DNA of 64,000 nt from Pseudomonadota bacterium (GTDB taxonomy: Bacteria; Pseudomonadota; Gammaproteobacteria; Steroidobacterales; Steroidobacteraceae). The stretch lies in contig JAJZUT010000007.1 of assembly GCA_021847105.1 (NCBI GenBank), positions 62,001 through 126,000 on the forward strand, in the 5' to 3' direction. The notes beneath the pieces are model-generated. The model was not told the DNA's origin, ran no database searches, and saw only the letters and a list, made by a program, of their open reading frames with translations. Shown piece after piece: positions 19,003 through 27,832 of this stretch. Position 1 is the first letter of the stretch. The number at the start of each line of letters is the position of its first letter. A program made the translations under genes and the position numbers.

Positions 19003-20550
19003 TCAGGTGGTGACGGACGGGGTGGCCTCGGCTGCAGCCTTGGCGCGTCCCGGCGCGCTCTCCGGCGGTGGCTGGTAGTGGTAGTAGCACTCCTCGGCCA
19101 GCGCATGGTAGAGCGGCGGGGTAAACAGCCCCGAGATGCGCGCCGAAGCGAGGGCGACGGCCATCATCGGAATGACCATGGCGCTGCCGTTGGTCATCTC
19201 CATGACGATCACGAACGAGGTGAGCGGCGACTGCGTCACTGCGGCGAGATACCCGGCCATGCACAGCGCGATCACCGCGGCCATCGGCGTCCAGGTGAAC
19301 ACCGCGTGCACCCACTGCGCCACCCCCGCGCCGATCGACAGCGAGGGCGAGAACATGCCGCCGGGCACACCGATCAGGTTGCTCAGCACCATCGCGACCC
19401 ACTTGGTCGCGCCAAAGGCGAGGCTGAGCGGGGCCGTGCCGTGCAGCAGTGCGCGCGCCTGCTCATAGCCGCTGCCCCAGGTCTGGCCATGCGTCGAGAC
19501 CCCGATCGTCGCGATCAGCACCGCACAGGCAAATGCCCACCACAACGGGCGGTGTGTCTTGAAGGTGCGAATCCGCTGCGGCATCCAGCGCTGCCAATGC
19601 AGCAGTGCGTAGTTGAACGACGCGCCGAGCAGCCCGCACAGCACGGTAGCGAGAATCACCGGCAGGACGAACGCCATGCCGAGTGGCGTCTTGACATCGA
19701 GTTGGCCGAAGTACAAGTAATTGCCGGCCAGCGCCACCGTAGTCAAGCCCGCGAACACCGCCGCGGTGATCATCGTGCCGTTGGTACGAGTCTCGAAATC
19801 GCGCGCCAACTCCTCGATGGCGAAGATCACGCCGGCGAGCGGAGTGTTGAAGGCGGCGGACAACCCGGCCGCCGCGCCGGCGAGCAGCAAGCGTCGCTCG
19901 AGCGCCTTGGTGCGGTGCGGATAGAACCGGCGCGTCTCGGCGAGGATGGCGGCGCCCATGTGCACCGTCGGCCCCTCCGGCCCGATCGCCAGTCCTCCGA
20001 GAAATCCGAGCGCCGACATGGCGAACTTGCCGACGATGATGCGCAGGCCGAAGTAGGACTTCATCAGCGTACCGTCGGTCTCGTCCCCCGGCGCGTGGAT
20101 CGCGGCAATCACCTGCGAGATGCCGCCGCCCTCCCCGCCGTAGAACCAGCGCCGCGTGCAGTAGACGACGAACACGGTCAGCGCCGGCGTCAGCACGAAG
20201 GCCAGCCAGTCGCGGCCCTGGATCCATCCCCGGAACGTCTCGTAGGCATCGGCCGTCCAGCGCGCATACAGCACCGAGACCAGCCCCACCACCACCGCCG
20301 CGGTCCACGGCAGACCGACCTGCAGGAGCAGGCGGCGCGCGCGGCGCGTGAGCAGGCGGTGGAAGCGATCGCGCAGCGTCCACACCGGCAGGTAGACCGC
20401 CGGCGCATCGAGCGGGACCAGCGATTCGGGCGGCGGGCTCGGCGCCTCGGCAGCCGCCGCGGCGTCGGCAGCCGCCTGGGTCTCGGGCACGGACACAGGC
20501 TCAGACGCTGCCCCAGGCAGCGGCAGCTCGTGCTGAGAAGGTTCTGACAC
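19003..20550 (-). CDS. ClC-family chloride channel/transporter (paralogue A, altered filter)
   Basis: Integral membrane anion transporter of the ClC family, about 515 residues from GTG 20550 (an ATG at 20634 would add unconvincing residues). An acidic, Ala-rich cytosolic N-terminus precedes the ten or more membrane helices. Landmarks are GLAIGPEGPTVHMG with the external gating Glu, FNTPLAGVIFAIEELARDFE with the internal Glu pair, and GVPGGMFSPSLSIGAG. The first filter motif, normally GSGIP, reads GGGIS, losing the chloride-coordinating Ser and the Pro. Gene 20712-22229 is a tandem paralogue with a canonical motif. No CBS domains are present. Ion selectivity may differ from a normal chloride channel. 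Confidence 0.93.
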   Translation of the reverse strand: MSEPSQHELPLPGAASEPVSVPETQAAADAAAAAEAPSPPPESLVPLDAPAVYLPVWTLRDRFHRLLTRRARRLLLQVGLPWTAAVVVGLVSVLYARWTADAYETFRGWIQGRDWLAFVLTPALTVFVVYCTRRWFYGGEGGGISQVIAAIHAPGDETDGTLMKSYFGLRIIVGKFAMSALGFLGGLAIGPEGPTVHMGAAILAETRRFYPHRTKALERRLLLAGAAAGLSAAFNTPLAGVIFAIEELARDFETRTNGTMITAAVFAGLTTVALAGNYLYFGQLDVKTPLGMAFVLPVILATVLCGLLGASFNYALLHWQRWMPQRIRTFKTHRPLWWAFACAVLIATIGVSTHGQTWGSGYEQARALLHGTAPLSLAFGATKWVAMVLSNLIGVPGGMFSPSLSIGAGVAQWVHAVFTWTPMAAVIALCMAGYLAAVTQSPLTSFVIVMEMTNGSAMVIPMMAVALASARISGLFTPPLYHALAEECYYHYQPPPESAPGRAKAAAEATPSVTT

Positions 20551-20711
20551 TATGGGATCGCCTACATCCACGCGCGACGGGAAGGCTCGGAATTTTACCG
20601 AATTCCGGCGCCTCGCGCTCGCCGGCGGCGGCATGAACCCTAGCAGCCTGACGGCGACGCTGCCCCGGCCGGCATCACAGAACCCCGTTCGGAAGCGCCC
20701 CTGCGTGCGGC

Positions 20712-22229
20712 TTAAGGCGCCTTGGCGGCCGGCACGCCGCTCTCCGGCGGCGGTTGATAATCGAAATACTTGTCCTCAGCGAGACCGTGATAGATCGGCC
20801 GCGTGAACAGGCTCGCAATCCGCGCCGAGAGCAATGCCACTGCCATCATCGGAATCACCATCGCGGTGCCATTGGTCATCTCCATCACGATGACGAACGC
20901 GGTGATGGGCGACTGGGTGACCGCCGCGAGGTATCCGGTCATGCACAGCGCGATGACCACTGCCATGGGCGCCCAGGTAAACAGTGCGTGCACCCACTGC
21001 GCGATGCCCGCCCCGATCGCGAGCGATGGTGAAAACAAGCCGCCGGGGATCCCCGACAGGTAACTCACCAGCATCGACACCCATTTGGTGATGCCGAACG
21101 CCATGCTGAGCGGCGCCTGGCCGTGCAACAACTCCCGTGCCTGATCGTACCCGCTGCCCCAGGTCTGCCCGTGCGTGGCCACCCCGATCGCGGCGATCAG
21201 CACACCGCTCGCAAGCGCATACCACAGCGGCTTGCCGTTCTTGAAGTTCAGCAGGCGCTGCGGCATCCACTTGCGCCAGTGCAGCAGCCCGTAATTGAAC
21301 GCAGCGCCGAGCAGCCCGCAACCGAGGGAGGCGACGATGACCGGCAGCACGAAACCGATGGTGAGCGGCACCGTGACGTTCAGGTGCCCGAAATAAAAAT
21401 AGTTGCCCGCCAGCGCGAGCGACGTCAAACCGGAGAACACCACAGCAGTGATCATGATGCCATTGGTGCGGGTCTCGAAGTCGCGGGCGAGCTCCTCGAT
21501 CGCAAACACGACACCGGCGAGCGGCGTGTTGAACGCACCGGACAGTCCCGCCGCCGCCCCCGCGATCAGCAGCCGCCGCTCCAGCACCAGGCTGCGGCGC
21601 GGATAAAGCCGGCGCGTCTCGCCCATGATCGCCGCACCGATGTGCACCGTCGGGCCTTCGCGGCCGATGGTCATCCCACCGAGAAAGGCAACCAGCGACA
21701 CCACGATCTTGCCGATGATGACCCTCAGGCCGAACAGACGCTTCATCAGCGTCTCATCGCCCTCCTCGCGTGGTGCATGTACGGCAGCGATGACCTGCGG
21801 GATGCCACTGCCTTCGGCACCGTAGAACCAGCGGCGGGTCAGATACACGGACAGCACCAGAGAGGCCGGGGTGATGAGGAAGGCGAGCCAATCACGCCCG
21901 GCGATCCAGCCGGTGAACGCGTAATAGGCGTCGGTGCTCCAGCGCGCATACAGCACCGAAATCAGCCCCACCAGCAGCGCAGCCCCCCACGGCAGACCGA
22001 CTTGCAGGAACAGCCGGCGCGTGCGGCTGCTGAGCAGCCGTTCCCAGCGTGCGGCCATGCCACGCACCGACACGTGAACTGGCGGCGCATCGAACGGCAC
22101 CAGCGGCTCGGCGCCCTGCGCCGGCGAGTGCGCTGCAGCGGCGTTCGGTTGCTCAGACAGCCGGTCGTCAGCCGGCTCATCCGCCAGGAGGGACTTATGC
22201 GTCGACTTGGTGTGTGATCGGTCGGGCAC
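20712..22229 (-). CDS. ClC-family chloride channel/antiporter (paralogue B, canonical motifs)
   Basis: The 505-residue ClC protein has all three filter motifs intact: GSGIPQV, GREGPTVHIG with the gating Glu, and GIPGGLFSPSLAIGAG. FNTPLAGVVFAIEELARDFE has the internal Glu pair seen in proton/chloride antiporters. It is very similar to paralogue A over the whole membrane region and the soluble N-terminus (PFDAPPVHVSVRG vs PLDAPAVYLPVWT), so the two arose by tandem duplication. The 160-base gap and same orientation allow co-transcription with this copy first. Start taken at GTG 22229; no strong ribosome site. Confidence 0.94.
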   Translation of the reverse strand: MPDRSHTKSTHKSLLADEPADDRLSEQPNAAAAHSPAQGAEPLVPFDAPPVHVSVRGMAARWERLLSSRTRRLFLQVGLPWGAALLVGLISVLYARWSTDAYYAFTGWIAGRDWLAFLITPASLVLSVYLTRRWFYGAEGSGIPQVIAAVHAPREEGDETLMKRLFGLRVIIGKIVVSLVAFLGGMTIGREGPTVHIGAAIMGETRRLYPRRSLVLERRLLIAGAAAGLSGAFNTPLAGVVFAIEELARDFETRTNGIMITAVVFSGLTSLALAGNYFYFGHLNVTVPLTIGFVLPVIVASLGCGLLGAAFNYGLLHWRKWMPQRLLNFKNGKPLWYALASGVLIAAIGVATHGQTWGSGYDQARELLHGQAPLSMAFGITKWVSMLVSYLSGIPGGLFSPSLAIGAGIAQWVHALFTWAPMAVVIALCMTGYLAAVTQSPITAFVIVMEMTNGTAMVIPMMAVALLSARIASLFTRPIYHGLAEDKYFDYQPPPESGVPAAKAP

Positions 22230-22342
22230 TGCGTTGCGTTACGACGACACAATCCCTGTGCAAGGCATTTGTCAGCATTCTAGCGGAAAAGCGCCCGCGG
22301 AGGCCATGTGAATTGCGACCTGCTGCCGCGCCAGCCGCCGAG

Positions 22343-23872
22343 TCAGTGCGCCGACACGCCGCGCGCTTGCTCGAGCTGACGCACCTGCCGCGCTGAGTAG
22401 CCGAGCTGTGCAAAATTCATCAGGCCGTGCGGCGAGTGGCAGGCCGAGCAGGCGAGACCATGGCGGCGGATACCGTGATTGACCGAGATGTACGACGTGC
22501 CCGGCACTCGCATCGCCATCCACCGCCCGCTCCACGGGATGCCCATCGCGCGCATGCCGGCATCGAGCGCCTGCTGCACGTTGCCGGTGCGGTTATACAC
22601 GGCACGGTCCGGCGCGAGCAGCAACGGGAAGTGGGCAGTGTTGGCATCGTGCCGCATGAACGCCATGCCCGGCGCCTGCCACATCCGGCGCGTGCGGTCG
22701 AATAGCATGATCTGCGTCAGCGCACGCACCGGGTAAATGCGTGCCCCGGGGGTGTCGCGCGTCGCGGTGGCGAAGGCCATCCAGCTCTGCGCCGCCGGAT
22801 GCTCCGGAGTGTTCGGCACCCGCCACAGGTACTGGGGCGGCCCGCGCTCGATGCGCACCGTGGGCACGTATTGTCCGGGCAAAGCCGCACTGGGATCGTA
22901 CCGGGACAGCGCGCTGCGCCAACCGTGCGCGTCATCGCGCACCGGCTTGCCCCAGTTCTCGTACACGATGCCGCTCACTTGCCGGATATGACAGGTCTGA
23001 CAGGCGAGCCGCAGGCTGTGCGCATTCAGGATCGCGCCATGGGCAGCGGAGTGCGGGTCCGGTCCGTGACAGCCCGAGCACCGCACCGGCACATCGGGCA
23101 GATCGTTCGCCACCATGTCCGACTCCGCCTGACCCTTGGCGATCTTGTGGTGCTCGGTGACATGACAGGTCACGCAACGCAGGCCGGCGCGGGCGTGCAC
23201 GTCATTGGCGGCCGTGAAGGGCGTGCCGCGTTTGTAATCTGCCGAGAAGGCGTGCTCGTGGCAGCGCAGGCAGGCCGCGTTGGTCGGCACTCGCGTGATG
23301 CTGAGCGCGGCCCGCATCGAGCTGTCCCGACCCCAATGCAATCCGGAGCCTTCCTTCACCAGATGCGCGCGCCGACGCCAGTCATACACCCTCGCGTGAC
23401 AGACGAGGCAGTCGACCGTCTGGCGTTGCGCGGCCGTGGGCGGTCGACCCGGCACAGGCGGGCTCGACAGCGCACCAATGTGGCACACCCCGCAGCCCTG
23501 GGACTGGGGTGTGAATCGGCCATCGGTTGCGGCCAGCCAATTGGCCGCGGCCATGCAGCCGGCGAGCGCACACTGTCGGTTCGCCATGCCCCACCACGAA
23601 CCGTCGGGCAAGCCCTGCACGTTGCGCACGGGTGAGGCGAGGTTCCAATGCACCGAGTCGAGCACTTCGTTCAGTGCCTGGGCATGACAGGCCGCGCAGG
23701 TGCGCGCGCCGTGATAGCCGTGCGTGCGGATGAACGCGTCGCCAGGATGGACCCAGGGGTGCAACAGCGTGCTCGCCGGCCGGGCCTGGGCGCAACCGAG
23801 CACCAGGGTCAGGGCCAGCGCGATCCAGCGTCCCCTGCCCGGACCGACACACGCTGCGATCGAGCTGCGCAT
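22343..23872 (-). CDS. Exported octahaem cytochrome c
   Basis: The 509-residue protein has a signal peptide (RWIALALTLVLGCAQA, to about residue 30) and eight c-type haem sites: CAACH (59), CGVCH (127), CLVCH (155), CLRCH (201), CVTCH (233), CSGCH (265), CQTCH (291) and CSACH (475). Haem 8 sits alone, 180 residues after haem 7, following a domain without haems. None of the sites is CxxCK, so it is not a standard NrfA or octahaem tetrathionate reductase, both of which use a Lys-ligated active haem. No quinol dehydrogenase or cytochrome c maturation genes are adjacent. A periplasmic or outer-surface electron carrier, or an unassigned multihaem reductase, is the best description. Confidence 0.9.
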   Translation of the reverse strand: MRSSIAACVGPGRGRWIALALTLVLGCAQARPASTLLHPWVHPGDAFIRTHGYHGARTCAACHAQALNEVLDSVHWNLASPVRNVQGLPDGSWWGMANRQCALAGCMAAANWLAATDGRFTPQSQGCGVCHIGALSSPPVPGRPPTAAQRQTVDCLVCHARVYDWRRRAHLVKEGSGLHWGRDSSMRAALSITRVPTNAACLRCHEHAFSADYKRGTPFTAANDVHARAGLRCVTCHVTEHHKIAKGQAESDMVANDLPDVPVRCSGCHGPDPHSAAHGAILNAHSLRLACQTCHIRQVSGIVYENWGKPVRDDAHGWRSALSRYDPSAALPGQYVPTVRIERGPPQYLWRVPNTPEHPAAQSWMAFATATRDTPGARIYPVRALTQIMLFDRTRRMWQAPGMAFMRHDANTAHFPLLLAPDRAVYNRTGNVQQALDAGMRAMGIPWSGRWMAMRVPGTSYISVNHGIRRHGLACSACHSPHGLMNFAQLGYSARQVRQLEQARGVSAH

Positions 23873-24024
23873 GAGTGGATTCTCACCGACCCCGCACGCG
23901 GGTCACGCCGCCCCGCAGCCGACCGGTCCGCCGCTGCGGGACCCGTCACGCTGCGATCACGATCGACTGTAGGAGCGGACGCGTCCTGCCGAAATCGGTA
24001 GTTCTACGCAACAGGCCCGCGCGG

Positions 24025-24041
24025 GGCGCGCCAAGCGCGCC
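24025..24041. terminator. Hairpin after the ABC/two-component operon
   Basis: GGCGCGC-CAA-GCGCGCC, a perfect 7-base stem with a triloop, lies 42 bases beyond the last gene of the minus-strand operon. There is no T-run, so it may slow rather than terminate transcription. Confidence 0.4.
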
Positions 24042-24082
24042 GGAGGGCTTTAGGAGGGGGCACGCCGAGCTGCGGCGGCCGC

Positions 24083-24382
24083 TCAGGCGGCGCGGGTATG
24101 CGCCGCGAGGCTGGCCTTGACGCCGTCGATCAGCTTCTGTGCGCCGCGCACGTCATCCTGCTCGAGTTCGATGCGGGCTTCATGCAGGCGCGCATCGAGC
24201 GTGCTCGCGCGGGTGGGCGAGATGCGCCGCGAGTCGAGGTCGGTGCGGGCCTGACCACGCAGCTCACTCAATTCGTGATACGCATGGGTGCGCACGTTGA
24301 GTTCGAAGTGCAGCGCGAACGCGCCCACCGCCACGCACAGTGCCACCGCCGCGCCAGTCAGGACCAGTACCTTCATGCACAA
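24083..24382 (-). CDS. Small membrane-anchored helical protein
   Basis: A 99-residue protein with an N-terminal membrane helix (LVLTGAAVALCVAVGAFAL), then about 70 charged residues predicted to be all helix (ARLHEARIELEQDDVRGAQKLIDGVKASL). It lies 37 bases after the histidine kinase, so it is probably the last gene of the ABC transporter/two-component operon and may sit in the periplasm as an accessory or target of that system. Start at ATG 24382 or ATG 24376. Not a family I recognise. Confidence 0.7.
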   Translation of the reverse strand: MCMKVLVLTGAAVALCVAVGAFALHFELNVRTHAYHELSELRGQARTDLDSRRISPTRASTLDARLHEARIELEQDDVRGAQKLIDGVKASLAAHTRAA

Positions 24383-24419
24383 ATCTTAGCGGAAAGCCGC
24401 CACCGCCCGCCAGTGCGGC

Positions 24420-25799
24420 TCAGGCCGGCGTGCCGCCCCGCACCGGCAGACGCACGGTGACGATGAGTCCACCGCCCTCTGCGTTGCGCGCGTGGATCTC
24501 GCCGCCATGCAGACTCACGGCCCGCGCCGCGATAGCGAGTCCCAGCCCGTCACCGCCCACGGCCCGGTGGCGCGCGGCATCGACGCGGTAGAACGGCTCG
24601 AAGATCGACTCCAGATCCGCCGCCGGCACCCCCGGACCGTGATCACGCACCGTGACTTCGATGGACGGCTCAGCACCGGCGGGAGGAACGCGTGCACGGT
24701 GCGCATGCACGCTGACCTCGCTGCCGCAGGCGCCGTAGCGCACGGCATTGCGGATCACGTTCTCGAAGGCACTGCGCAACAGCTCCGGATCGGCACAGGT
24801 GGTCATCCCCGGCTCGACCTCGAGTGCAAGCCGGCCACCACGCGCATCCGCCTCGATGCCGACATCCGCGGTGATCTCGTGCAGCAGTGCGCCGATGTCA
24901 AGCGGCTCGCCAACCAGCTCGCCGGCCGGGCGCTCGAGCCGCGCCAGCTTCAGGATCCGCGCGATCAGTTGCTCGAGCCGATCGGCCTCGCGGCCGATGC
25001 GCTCGAGCTGGCGCGGCAGCTCCTCGTGGCGCAGCGCGAGCGAGAGCGCGAGCTGCAGTCGCGTCAGCGGCGAGCGCAGCTCGTGCGAGACATCGCGCAG
25101 CAGCTGTTGTTTCGAATCGAGCAAGCCCTGCACACGCACAGTCATGGCGTCAAAGTCGGCTGCGAGGCGTGCGAGATCATCGTGCCGCCCGCGCATCCCC
25201 GGTGCGACGCGGACATCGAGATTGCCCGCGGCCACGGTGCGCGCCGCCTGGCGCAGCCGGTCAATGGGACCGACCAAGTGGCGCGCGAGCAGCAGACAGA
25301 TGAGCGTACTCACCACCAGCGCCACCGCGAGCGTGGTGCCGGCCACCCCGGGCAGGCCAAGCGCGCCGAAGAACAACAGCGGATGGCGCTGCAGCTCGGT
25401 CACCACCACCTGATACATCCGCCCGTCGGGCAATGTCAGCACCAGTGCGCCGCCGATCGGCGGCGGCTCCCCGCGCGCGGGCGCATCGCCCGGGGTGAGA
25501 AAGGCGCGCAGCAGCGGCGGCAGCGGGCGGCCAAGCACATCCCGCTGATTCGGCCCGATCACGAACGTCCGGTCATAGTACGGCCCGCCGCGCAGCGCCC
25601 GCGCCCAGCGCTCGAGTCCGGGTGGCCCGCCCGCCTCGAACGCGCGCGCGGCCTGCTGAAACAGCTGCCCGCGCTGCACCCAGGGCATTTGTTGCCGGTG
25701 CTGGATCGCCTCGTCCACCGCTGCGGTCACCGTGCCGACCAGGATCAGCGCGATGGCGAGCCAGAACGACCAGAAGATCCGCCAGAACAGCGAGTGCAC
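24420..25799 (-). CDS. Sensor histidine kinase, CpxA/EnvZ-like
   Basis: Membrane sensor kinase of 459 residues: first membrane helix at 8-28, periplasmic loop of about 115 residues (30-140), second helix at 145-172, HAMP linker (174-225), dimerisation domain with phospho-acceptor His239 in LLRDVSHELRSPLTRLQ, then the ATPase domain with ENVIRNAVRYG (N box), DHGPGVP (G1) and GDGLGLAIAARAVSLHGG (G2). It follows its response regulator by 5 bases. The layout is that of CpxA, an envelope-stress sensor, but the periplasmic loop is not informative. Its position behind an ABC transporter suggests sensing of that transporter's substrate or activity. Confidence 0.94.
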   Translation of the reverse strand: MHSLFWRIFWSFWLAIALILVGTVTAAVDEAIQHRQQMPWVQRGQLFQQAARAFEAGGPPGLERWARALRGGPYYDRTFVIGPNQRDVLGRPLPPLLRAFLTPGDAPARGEPPPIGGALVLTLPDGRMYQVVVTELQRHPLLFFGALGLPGVAGTTLAVALVVSTLICLLLARHLVGPIDRLRQAARTVAAGNLDVRVAPGMRGRHDDLARLAADFDAMTVRVQGLLDSKQQLLRDVSHELRSPLTRLQLALSLALRHEELPRQLERIGREADRLEQLIARILKLARLERPAGELVGEPLDIGALLHEITADVGIEADARGGRLALEVEPGMTTCADPELLRSAFENVIRNAVRYGACGSEVSVHAHRARVPPAGAEPSIEVTVRDHGPGVPAADLESIFEPFYRVDAARHRAVGGDGLGLAIAARAVSLHGGEIHARNAEGGGLIVTVRLPVRGGTPA

Positions 25800-25804
25800 G
25801 GCGC

Positions 25805-26500
25805 TCAGCGCTGCGTCAGGGCGTAGCCCGCGCCGCGCACCCCCTGGATGTTGATGTGTTCGGTGAAGCGGGCGAGCTTGCGCCGCAGGTTGCTGACGTG
25901 GGTGTCGAGGCTGCGGTCCGTCGGCAGCAGTCGCCGCCCGAGCGCCTGCAGCATCAGCTCTTCCCGGCTGACGGTGCGGGTGTCGGCCTGGATGAGCAGC
26001 TCAAGGATGCGCAGCTCCGCACTGGTGAGCTCCAGATCCTGACCCTCGATGCGCGCGCGGTGCGCGCGCGCATCGAGGGTCAGCGGCCCGAAGGTGAGTT
26101 GCCCATCGGCCGGTGGGTCGGCCATGCGGCGCAGAATGGCGCGGATGCGCGCCACCAGCTCGCGCGGACTGAAGGGCTTGGCAAGGTAGTCATCGGCGCC
26201 CATCTCGAGTCCCACCACCCGATCGATCTCCTCCCCGCGCGCCGTCAACATCAGCACGGGCACGCGGCTGCTCGCGCGCAGACGGCGCAGCACCTCGAAG
26301 CCGCTGAGACCGGGCAGCATCACATCGAGCACCATCAGATCGATTCCCCCGCGGGCGAGCCGATCCAACGCCGCCTGGCCGCTTTCGGCGCATTCCGCCG
26401 CGAAGCCCTCGGGCTCGAGATACTCGCGCAGCATGGTGCAGAGCTCGGCATCATCATCGACAATGAGCAGCCGCGCACGGGTCTCGGCCGGCTCGCTCAC
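25805..26500 (-). CDS. OmpR/CpxR-family response regulator
   Basis: The 231-residue protein has a receiver domain (acidic triad DDD at 15-17, phospho-acceptor Asp59 in LMVLDVMLPG, Thr/Ala at LTARG, Lys108 in YLAKPF) and a C-terminal winged helix (about 132-228: LTFGPLTLDARAHRARIE, VSREELMLQALGR, HVSNLRRKL, GVRGAGYAL). Its ATG overlaps the stop of the ABC ATPase as ATGA, so regulator and transporter are co-translated, and the cognate kinase follows. It probably autoregulates the operon; no target repeat is evident to me. Confidence 0.95.
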   Translation of the reverse strand: MSEPAETRARLLIVDDDAELCTMLREYLEPEGFAAECAESGQAALDRLARGGIDLMVLDVMLPGLSGFEVLRRLRASSRVPVLMLTARGEEIDRVVGLEMGADDYLAKPFSPRELVARIRAILRRMADPPADGQLTFGPLTLDARAHRARIEGQDLELTSAELRILELLIQADTRTVSREELMLQALGRRLLPTDRSLDTHVSNLRRKLARFTEHINIQGVRGAGYALTQR

Positions 26501-27825
26501 TGCGGGTTCTCCAGGGTAAACACCTGCCGCTGGTCGTCGTAGGCGAACACCTCGGCGTAGCGACCCCAGCTGATGACCGCGCGCAGCGTCTGCTCGGCAG
26601 CCTCCTCGGCCATATGATCCTCGAGCTCATCGAGAAAGCGGCTCTTCGGTGCCCGATGGCTGCTGCGCTCATCGAGCACGCGGCGTACGTGGGCCGCGAG
26701 CGGCACGTAAGCGAGCAGCTGGCGGGCGAAGAGACTCTTGCGCTCATCGGTCTCGGAGCGGGCGAAGGTGAGCCCGGCCTCGGTGAGCCGGATATCGCCA
26801 CCGCCGACTTCCGCGAAGTGCAGCAACTGCAGCGTTTCGGCCACCGGGAAGAGGTCATCGGCCTCCATGTGCAACGCCTGAGCAATCGCCGGCAGATCCG
26901 CCCGTCCCTCGTAGGGCGGTTCACTCACCGCCTCAATCAGGCCGGCGAGCAGGTTGGTCGAGACGTGCTCGAGGGCGGTGCCGATGCTGACCAGCGTGGG
27001 CCGCTCGGCGCGCGCGCCGTCGCGGCCCTGGCGCGGCCGGGCAGTCATCTCCACGTACACCCGATCGACGAGCGCGCGCACCAGCGGATCGAGCGGCTCA
27101 CGCGGCTGGGGCAGGTCGATCGGAATCTCGCTCACCACCCGCCCCGGGTGGGTCGAGAAGATCAGCAGCCGATCGCACATCTGCACCGCCTCCTCGATGT
27201 TGTGCGTCACCAGCAGCACCGCGCCAATCGGCAGCTCCCCGCGGCCCCACAGGTCGAGGAAGTCATTGCGCAGCGTCTCGGCGGTGAGCACATCAAGGGC
27301 GGAGAACGGCTCGTCCATCAGCAGGATGTTGGGATGCACGACGAGCGCGCGGGCAAATCCGACCCGCTGGCGCATGCCGCCGGAGAGTTCGCGCGGATAG
27401 GCCGACTCGTAGCCGTCGAGCCCAATCAGGTCGATCGCCTGCAGGGAGCGTTTGCGGATCTCCGCCGGCGCCAGCCGCATCGCCTCGAGGCCGAGCTGCA
27501 CGTTGCCGAGCACGGTGAGCCAGGGAAACAGCGCAAAGCCCTGAAACACCATGGAGATGCCCGGTGCTGGCCCCTCGACCGGCGCGCCGAGGTAACGCAC
27601 CGCTCCGTGCGAGGGGGTGTCGAGCCCGGCGATCAGGCGCAGCAGGGTCGATTTGCCCGAGCCGGAGCGCCCCAGCAGGCCGACGATCTCACCGCGCTTG
27701 AGCTTCAGATTCACCCCGTCGAGCACCAGCAGCGCATCGCCGTCAGGCTTGAGGAAGCTCTTGCCGATGCTCTGCACCTCGAGCAACGGAGCGAGCGAAT
27801 CAGCAGTCTGCGCAGCATCGTTCAT
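26497..27825 (-). CDS. ABC transporter ATP-binding protein, NitT/TauT type with AAA-associated C-terminal domain
   Basis: The 442-residue protein energises the fused permease encoded just upstream. The ATPase (residues 14-260) has Walker A GRSGSGKST (52-60), the Q-loop in MVFQGF, signature LSGGMRQRV and Walker B ILLMDEPFSALD. The last 170 residues are the AAA-associated C-terminal domain (VSEPPYEGRADLPAIAQAL through FTLENPQ) found on a subset of nitrate/sulfonate/bicarbonate-type ATPases. It begins 7 bases after the permease stop and ends overlapping the response-regulator start. The transported substrate is unknown. Confidence 0.94.
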   Translation of the reverse strand: MNDAAQTADSLAPLLEVQSIGKSFLKPDGDALLVLDGVNLKLKRGEIVGLLGRSGSGKSTLLRLIAGLDTPSHGAVRYLGAPVEGPAPGISMVFQGFALFPWLTVLGNVQLGLEAMRLAPAEIRKRSLQAIDLIGLDGYESAYPRELSGGMRQRVGFARALVVHPNILLMDEPFSALDVLTAETLRNDFLDLWGRGELPIGAVLLVTHNIEEAVQMCDRLLIFSTHPGRVVSEIPIDLPQPREPLDPLVRALVDRVYVEMTARPRQGRDGARAERPTLVSIGTALEHVSTNLLAGLIEAVSEPPYEGRADLPAIAQALHMEADDLFPVAETLQLLHFAEVGGGDIRLTEAGLTFARSETDERKSLFARQLLAYVPLAAHVRRVLDERSSHRAPKSRFLDELEDHMAEEAAEQTLRAVISWGRYAEVFAYDDQRQVFTLENPQ

Positions 27826-27832
27826 CGTCGGC

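Noticed and set aside
18880..20547. Long plus-strand open frame opposite the first ClC gene
   Set aside because: The minus strand encodes a complete ClC protein; the antisense product is low-complexity, rich in Arg, His and Gln.
22343..23872. Cysteine pair in the segment NRQCALAGC as a possible ninth haem site
   Set aside because: The spacing is C-x4-C and no His follows directly, so it does not match the haem attachment motif.
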